Assembly (NCBI GenBank): GCA_016648135.1
Contig: JADDOH010002624.1
Location: 32,081 to 96,080, forward strand
Origin: Agrypnia vestita
Lineage: Eukaryota; Arthropoda; Insecta; Trichoptera; Phryganeidae
DNA length: 64,000 bases
Direction: 5' to 3'
In this document: positions 58,666-64,000 of the stretch, one piece after another
How positions within the stretch are numbered: position 1 is the first letter of the stretch
Layout of the letters: each line of letters starts with the position of its first letter
Notes under the pieces: generated by a model
Database searches by the model: none
The model's input: the letters and a program-made list of their open reading frames with translations, nothing else
Told to the model about the DNA's origin: nothing
Position numbers and translations under genes: made by a program

Positions 58666-58722
58666 ATAAATTGTATCCTGACGAAGGGACCATTAATCCT
58701 GAAACATGTTGATAATTTGAAA
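58666..58722 (+). ncRNA. PLE terminal hammerhead-like motif
   Basis: The core CTGACGA (58678-58684), stem II with AGGG/TCCT arms, GAAACATGTT, then GATAATTT. TATC before the core pairs with GATA after it, and AAATT with AATTT if GT is bulged. CTGACGA fits the CTGANGA consensus. ACATGT in helix III is self-complementary. Confidence 0.45.
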
Positions 58723-59400
58723 ATATATGTGGGGAAAACAAAATATATTTTTATTAATCATATTGTACAATATATATTTTTGTATGCGTACTGGGAAGTA
58801 ATTGTGGTATATGTTTATGTTTAGTGTGTATTAATTAGTTATATATTATAAAATATATACTTAATAATAATACCTATAATATAAACCTAGTAATAAAATA
58901 AATGGTTCTAAAAATGTACCTACTAAACGAACTGAATATTGAATATTCGTAATAGTTTAGATATGTATTTATTTATTTAATACATTTATTTATTGTAATA
59001 AGGTAGGTATCCCAAACTCACTAGATTTCACGAGATCCGGTTGCGCTCTATTTCTGAGAAATAATTTCAGTAATAATAATATTCATAATTATTAATTTGA
59101 ATTAACTAAAAATATTTCATAAACCACTTGGTGTAACATTACCTCTATCGGTTTCATATACTGTATCTTCAATAGGATGGATGCAATAATACTTTCGCAA
59201 TGTTACTAATTTAATAATATGTAATAATATCCAATATATTACACAACCATCAATATTAGATTAATCAGCTAAAAATATAATGCTGTAGAAATAAAACATG
59301 GCTGCATATTAGCCCGTGGTAAGAATGTAACAATTACAAAATTATTATAAGTATATTAATAAAAAGAAAACACTTCGTATATACTCCCTATTTATTGAAT

Positions 59401-59440
59401 TATCAACATGTTTCGGTCTTTTCATCAGGATATATTATTT
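59401..59440 (-). ncRNA. PLE terminal hammerhead-like motif, stem II collapsed
   Basis: On the minus strand TATC, CTGATGA, AAAGACC, GAAACATGTT, GATA. Helix I pairs four bases, but the sequence between the two cores is only seven bases, too short for a proper stem II. Probably inactive. Confidence 0.35.
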
Positions 59441-59661
59441 ACTAAAAATTAAAAATCATTAATAATATTTGTAATAATTTTTATAACGGCAAAACTTCTA
59501 GAAATTTTGATATAGGTATTCCAAGTGATTTTTTCCAAATAATGCATTAACGTGCTCGTCATCGCAATATCGAACCAGCTCAAGAAGAGCTTTATTCAAG
59601 CCAAGATGTTGTATTCTCAAAAGCCCACAAGCTAACCCTATATAATAAAGTAAATTAAATT

Positions 59662-59896
59662 AAGGAGCACCTAAGATGCCTACACAGCAAAAATTATTCT
59701 AAACTTTCTAAGCATCGTTTGGAAACCAACCATTGTTTTGATTTTAATAAGGGGCTAGAAATTTTATATACAAATAATACAGGATCACAGTTAGATAAAT
59801 CAGAAATTTTATAAATCAGAAAAAGTGTAGCAAATCAAATATTGCAAACAACCAATTTCTTTGTGCAAATAGATATCTATTTAATTTATTTTTTTA
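59662..59896 (+). pseudogene. Degenerate PLE endonuclease C-terminal part
   Basis: The frame gives KEHLRCLHSKNYSKLSKHRL, NHCFDFNKGLEILY, then after a stop IRKSVANQILQTTN in another frame. This parallels KKHLRCLNSINYSEFSNHLL and onward at 9270-9500 in the better PLE copy. The GIY-YIG core is missing, so it is inactive. Confidence 0.7.
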
Positions 59897-60423
59897 AGAT
59901 AATTAATCTTTTATCAATATTATAGTTTCGAGAGGAGCACTCCCTGTCATTATGTAATTGATTATTAAATTAAATACACAATTTTGTTAACTTATTCGAA
60001 TAGGACATCGGGTCACGCAGCGGGGAGGATTTTTTCGGTTTGAAGAGGAAACAAATTAGGATCGGAGACCAGCTGATGTGATGAATGTGATGTTTTTCAC
60101 CAGATATTGCTGTGTTTTCTTAGGATTTTGAAGGTTTCCAAATTGTTAATTATCAAAGCTTTATGAGTAACTAACGGTAATTTTATATGTAATTTACTAA
60201 ATAATAAGTATAAAAGAAAAAAAGAAGAAAAAAGGAAAATAAAAACAAAAAAGTAAGGAAAAAGAAAATAAAGAGAAAAAACAAACGAAAGAGAAAAAGA
60301 AAAAAAAGAAAGTTTTTCAGACAGGCAAACAGACAATAAAAAATACTTCCTAAATACACAAACATACCTAATTGTTATAAAATAATAATAAAAGGAGTAA
60401 ATCAAATTCACTTACTTCTGATG

Positions 60424-60870
60424 GCCGCGTTATCCTTGTAAAGCTCTAGTCACCTGTATGATGCCTTCCCACTTCTTCCGAACCATTGCCTTCTGCTCCC
60501 TGTTCTCATCCCTCTTACCCTCCTAGCTTCTCCTGATAAGATAGTACATTGTCCATGAGGCGCTGTCTGTTGGTTTAGCCATGTGTACCATTTTAATGGC
60601 TCTGTCGCTGCTTCCCCGATATGCATGTCCTATTCTAGCTAGTCAGCTAGATCTGATGGTGCTGGTTATGACAAGGTGTTGTGATAGGGTCCGAATTTCT
60701 GCATTGCTACTGTTCCTCCACGTATCTTTTGCAATACCGGGTCTAGGTTCTAGGTCGCAGTATTGTCCCTAATACTTTATTTTTAAACCAGAAGAGCCTC
60801 CGTTGGTCTTTAAGGGACTTCGCTCCATATGTTATTACTGATTTCATGGTAGTCCTTAGGTCTCGTTAAA
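60424..60870 (-). pseudogene. Degenerate non-LTR retrotransposon fragment
   Basis: On the minus strand, pieces in different frames read TTMKSVITYGAKSL, RRLFWFKNKVLGTILRPRT, NAEIRTLSQHLVITSTIRSS, LARIGHAYRGSSDRAIKMVH and KKWEGIIQVTRAL. This order (YGAE.W, FE.KVLR.I, RN.EL, IR..RL.W.GHV.R) is typical of the post-catalytic part of insect RTE-like RTs. Frameshifts and stops abound. Confidence 0.6.
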
Positions 60871-61010
60871 AAACATACATAACTACATTTAAATAAAATT
60901 GAGAAAAAACTATATAATAATTTCTGCTAGAAATTCTGTTAATGTATTATCTTTAATGTTTTTTTTAGAGAATTTCTTTTCTTTTTACTCCTTGTATTAT
61001 TCTACAGACA

Positions 61011-61182
61011 GAGTGGCCGATGTCACAAGGCAGAATAGAACTCAGTACAAAAGTCAAAGGTCATCCGAGATATACACTAGTCGAATTATTTATGCCAAGA
61101 AACTTAAAACACCCGCAAAGTGTTTCAATAATATGGACTCCGAAAATAGCTCTGACATTTTCGTAATGATAAGTGATGTTTA
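61011..61182 (+). CDS. Candidate orphan terminal exon
   Basis: Preceded by a good polypyrimidine tract and acceptor (TTACTCCTTGTATTATTCTACAG). The exon would start with two bases of a split codon and encode RVADVTRQNRTQYKSQRSSE, IYTSRIIYAKKLKTPAKCFN, NMDSENSSDIFVMISDV and a stop at 61180-61182. Composition is more balanced than the surroundings. I recognise no family, and no upstream partner exon was found in the window. It could be chance. Confidence 0.2.
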
Positions 61183-61619
61183 AGAACCCAGAACTGTCCA
61201 AGTACCTACTACTAAATGCTATGTCACTTCCATTACGCCCACACTATAGAAATACTTCAGCGATCTTCCTGTAGGAATGAAACATTTAAGAATCCAACGA
61301 AAAGTTTTATTCAATCAAAAAAAATGATTGACTGGCTACAATACGTGGGTGATATAATATAATTTAATTTTTTTTTAATTTTTAATCTTATTTATGTGAA
61401 ATGTGTAACATTTTATTCCAAATAACTATTTCTCGATGAAAATGTTTTTATATATCGCTGCTTGTACTTTATTTAATTTATATTAATTTGACTAATTTTG
61501 TTTTATAAATGGTAATACGCAACAAACAGATGAATATACATTATATCGGATGGTTTTCTCAGGTAATATTATACCGTCTATAATACGAATTATATAACTG
61601 CCGTTTTCTCGCAGGCGTG

Positions 61620-62330
61620 GACCTAGGGGATATAATGTCCTACTCTTCTATCCTGGCACATACTTCTTTTCATGCACACCCTTCGATTATTGAATCTTTT
61701 AACAGGGCCATCCTCTACAATCTGGTTTATCTGATAGTTCCAGGTCAATCGTGTAGGCTTCTTGTTCCTGCTGCTATAGCCAGCATTATATTCGCTTTCA
61801 ATTTGTTTATTCTTCGCTTTATCGAACACGAGTTTTCTTCGCATGCGCTTAAGCGAATTAAGTTTCATTATTTCATTAATCATTTTTTTCTTGCACAAAT
61901 ACAGGCTTCACTAATTTGTGACAGATTCCTATTGGCCATAATGGTATTCAGAGAACCTTTTACCTTATTTTCGTTTTTGACCCTTCTCTTAATATCCCTT
62001 TCTATTCACTTATTGCAGTATCATTTGTTGTTTACCATTAACCGTCGTCTTTCTCGAATACCGTTACTTTCAACGTACTAACATTCATCAGAAGTTCAAT
62101 ACCACGCATACATTTGTCATATTGATCACCAAGTATTGCAGATCAATCAGTTTTCCTATTAGCTACCAGATCTGCGTCATTTGCATATATGTTAGGCATG
62201 AAATACTGAATCCCTTCATTCTCACTCCTACTTTTAGTTCCTTCAGTTATTCGTGTACAAGTTGAAAAGCCGTGGTGACATAACGCAACCCATTTTCACA
62301 CCCATTTGTTATATTAAAGCCCGATGTGAA
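61620..62330 (-). pseudogene. Degenerate non-LTR retrotransposon RT with YAND motif
   Basis: On the minus strand, GCENGLRYVTTAFQLVHE, then PNIYANDADLVANRKTD (an altered YADD polymerase motif), then MANRNLSQ and EDGPVKRFNNRRVCMKRSM. The last two parts parallel MANKNLSKEA and EDGPVKSRNNRRTCMRRCM in the element at 45837-46396, so both are one family. Multiple stops make it inactive. Confidence 0.65.
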
Positions 62331-62344
62331 TGCTCCATTCATTC

Positions 62345-63500
62345 TCATATACGTATTACATTAGGATATTGAAAATAATATTTTTTTTAATTTTGCGCAT
62401 TTTAAAAGATCAAAATATTTATGAAATTCGCGCTCAGTAATTATAGGCCACCAAAATATAGGCATGGAATAAAGTAAATATCTTACTACACAGTTTGGTT
62501 ACAGTACGTTTGATTTGTTTAAGGAAATTACTCACGATATAGTAAATTTTGAAATATTTATGAAAAGGTCAAACTAAATACCTACTCTTAAAAAGTATAA
62601 TATCTTAGTAAATAAGTCGCGAGAAGTAAAATTACTTCCGAGCTTTTTAAGAGTATTTAAGATCAGATTAAATACTCTTAAATTGTAAAATATATTTTAG
62701 AAAATATTTATGTAGCTTTTTATTATGAAATAAAAAGTTTTCCTTGAAAAGTCTCGGTTTTGGAACGAAATTTAAAAAAATAAAAATAATGTCTGTAATA
62801 AAAATATGCTTCGTTTATTAGAGGATATAATTAAGCAATAAATACTTTAACTGCAGTGTAAACGTGACCCGATCTCCTCACCAAAATAAGGCGTTTAGTT
62901 CATCTCTGTACAGCTTTGTACGAGGCTGTGGTGCCTACAATTGGAAATATAAAACATTGTTTGCCAAGAACGTTACCTTTGATAAGTGCTTGTGTGATAA
63001 TATTACAGTTAGGGTTTCTCTAATTATTTCCTTTCGATTCGGTATTGAGTTCAATTACAGGCAGGTGTTTTCAACATTTGCGGAATATTACATTTAATTA
63101 TTCCCGAGGATTAAAATTTAGAATCTTGCCTTAAATCTAAGGACGAAGATATAGGTAGAGAAATATAATGCAATCTGTATAAGATAATCATTTGAACAGT
63201 TTCCAAATATTAAATTATATACAACTAAGCTCAAGTCTAAATAATCTATGTAAATGATAGAAATTATACTAATTTGAACGAATATTTGGGAATATAAGAA
63301 GTTTTATTTAATCTAATTATATATAATTTATAAAAAAAAACTCTGTTTTCACCACCAATTTTTTGAAAATATCAACATGGGATCAATATTCCCTTCAGAA
63401 GGATACAACGTATACTAAAAATTGAAAATCGTAATGAAGTATAGACCATAACAAAATTTAAATAAATGTATGGGAGATGACTAAATAATTAAGCTAAGAT
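62345..63500. other. AT-rich flank, no supported gene
   Basis: An ORF at 62864-63097 follows a CTGCAG acceptor-like site but has no recognisable domain. A very degenerate PLE-end relative (ATCAACATGGGATCAATATT) lies near 63372. Otherwise nothing seen. Confidence 0.5.
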
Positions 63501-63507
63501 GAATTAT

Positions 63508-63655
63508 ATAAGTCTCTTAGAGACGAAGTTATTTATGTGAGAAACGTGTAAGGAAGTCTCTTAAACGATGGCCCACGGCTTGCAGCCTGTGTGAGCTGGC
63601 TTAAGTGATCACTTTACACAATGCAACGCTCACCAACTGCGTCAAAAGAACATAC
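63508..63655 (+). repeat. GTCTCA-family repeat copy
   Basis: TATAAGTCTCTTAGAGACGA, then GAGAAACGTGTAAGGAAGTC, GAGCTGGCTTAAGTGATCAC and TTTACACAATGCAACGCTCA match the unit at 13104-13260 (GCTGGCTTAAGTGATCAC, CATAGTGTATCGTTCGCC) in the same order. Confidence 0.6.
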
Positions 63656-64000
63656 ATACATTATCAAATTTTTAAAAGTTTTATGTGTGTTCCGAATCTG
63701 GGAGCTTTCCTTATATTTGATTGGACTATGTTAACAAATTTATAAGATAACTATTGTAAGTAGGATCAGATTGTTTGTAATATTTAATTTACTATTAACA
63801 ATTTTCTCATTTTTACAACTGTTATTCTCTATAATTTGTATGTAAAATTTATAAAATTCTTACTAATTTCAAAAGAATGATCATTTCTAAAATTTGATTA
63901 GAAAGTTTATTGCTACTAGAATAATTATTGCTACTAAAACACCTTAACAGGCATTCCATCGTCACGGGTGGGACATTTTTCTGTAAAATGTCATAATATG

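Noticed and set aside
60097..60411. Minus-strand Phe-rich ORF
   Set aside because: It is the translation of an AAAGAAAA-type purine-rich simple repeat on the plus strand.
62864..63097. 77-codon ORF after a CTGCAG acceptor-like site
   Set aside because: No conserved motif, no partner exon, and the acceptor lacks a strong polypyrimidine tract.

Overview
The window is nuclear DNA from an insect. It is very AT-rich, intron-rich and crowded with transposable elements. Evidence for an insect is a secreted GH13 maltase of the insect alpha-glucosidase type, an animal-type bifunctional lysine-degradation gene (AASS/LKR-SDH), two mariner DD34D transposons, Penelope-like elements (PLEs), non-LTR retrotransposon fragments and tRNA-derived SINEs. 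I could not fix the insect order from the sequence.

Layout. 1-11.86 kb is probably AASS intron or upstream DNA; it holds a SINE, three copies of a short inverted-repeat element (MITE-A), a LINE fragment and a PLE split by a near-intact mariner. 11.86-24.62 kb carries the last four exons of AASS (+ strand, 5' part outside the window), with introns holding foldback elements, palindromes and a SINE. 24.6-29.6 kb is intergenic with one unexplained 102-codon ORF. 29.6-55.0 kb is a complete 13-exon maltase gene (+ strand, 600 codons by my assembly) with a GATA-site cluster upstream, a first intron of about 9.1 kb that starts with GC instead of GT, and introns filled with TEs: an inverted PLE pair, SINEs, LINE pieces, a second mariner with an internal deletion, a retroposon carrying heat-shock-element arrays, MITE-A, a TTAA-flanked element and a 235-bp tandem duplication. 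55-64 kb is mostly repeats: a palindromic PLE-like end, an LTR-like block, a 125-bp minisatellite inside a retroposon, PLE and LINE remnants, and one candidate orphan exon.

The two genes are metabolically unrelated: lysine catabolism (mitochondrial) and alpha-glucoside digestion (secreted or GPI-anchored). No operon-like cooperation is implied. I saw no bacterial operon, CRISPR array, rRNA or convincing free tRNA gene. The most notable signals are (1) hammerhead-ribozyme-like motifs at PLE ends, one with an 8-bp helix I; (2) perfect multi-unit heat-shock elements inside a retroposon in a maltase intron; (3) a GC-AG first intron in the maltase; (4) a mariner pair showing a nested insertion and an in-frame loss of the first catalytic Asp; (5) a family of at least four MITE copies. 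All exon limits were read by eye from splice sites and reading phase and have not been tested with transcripts.
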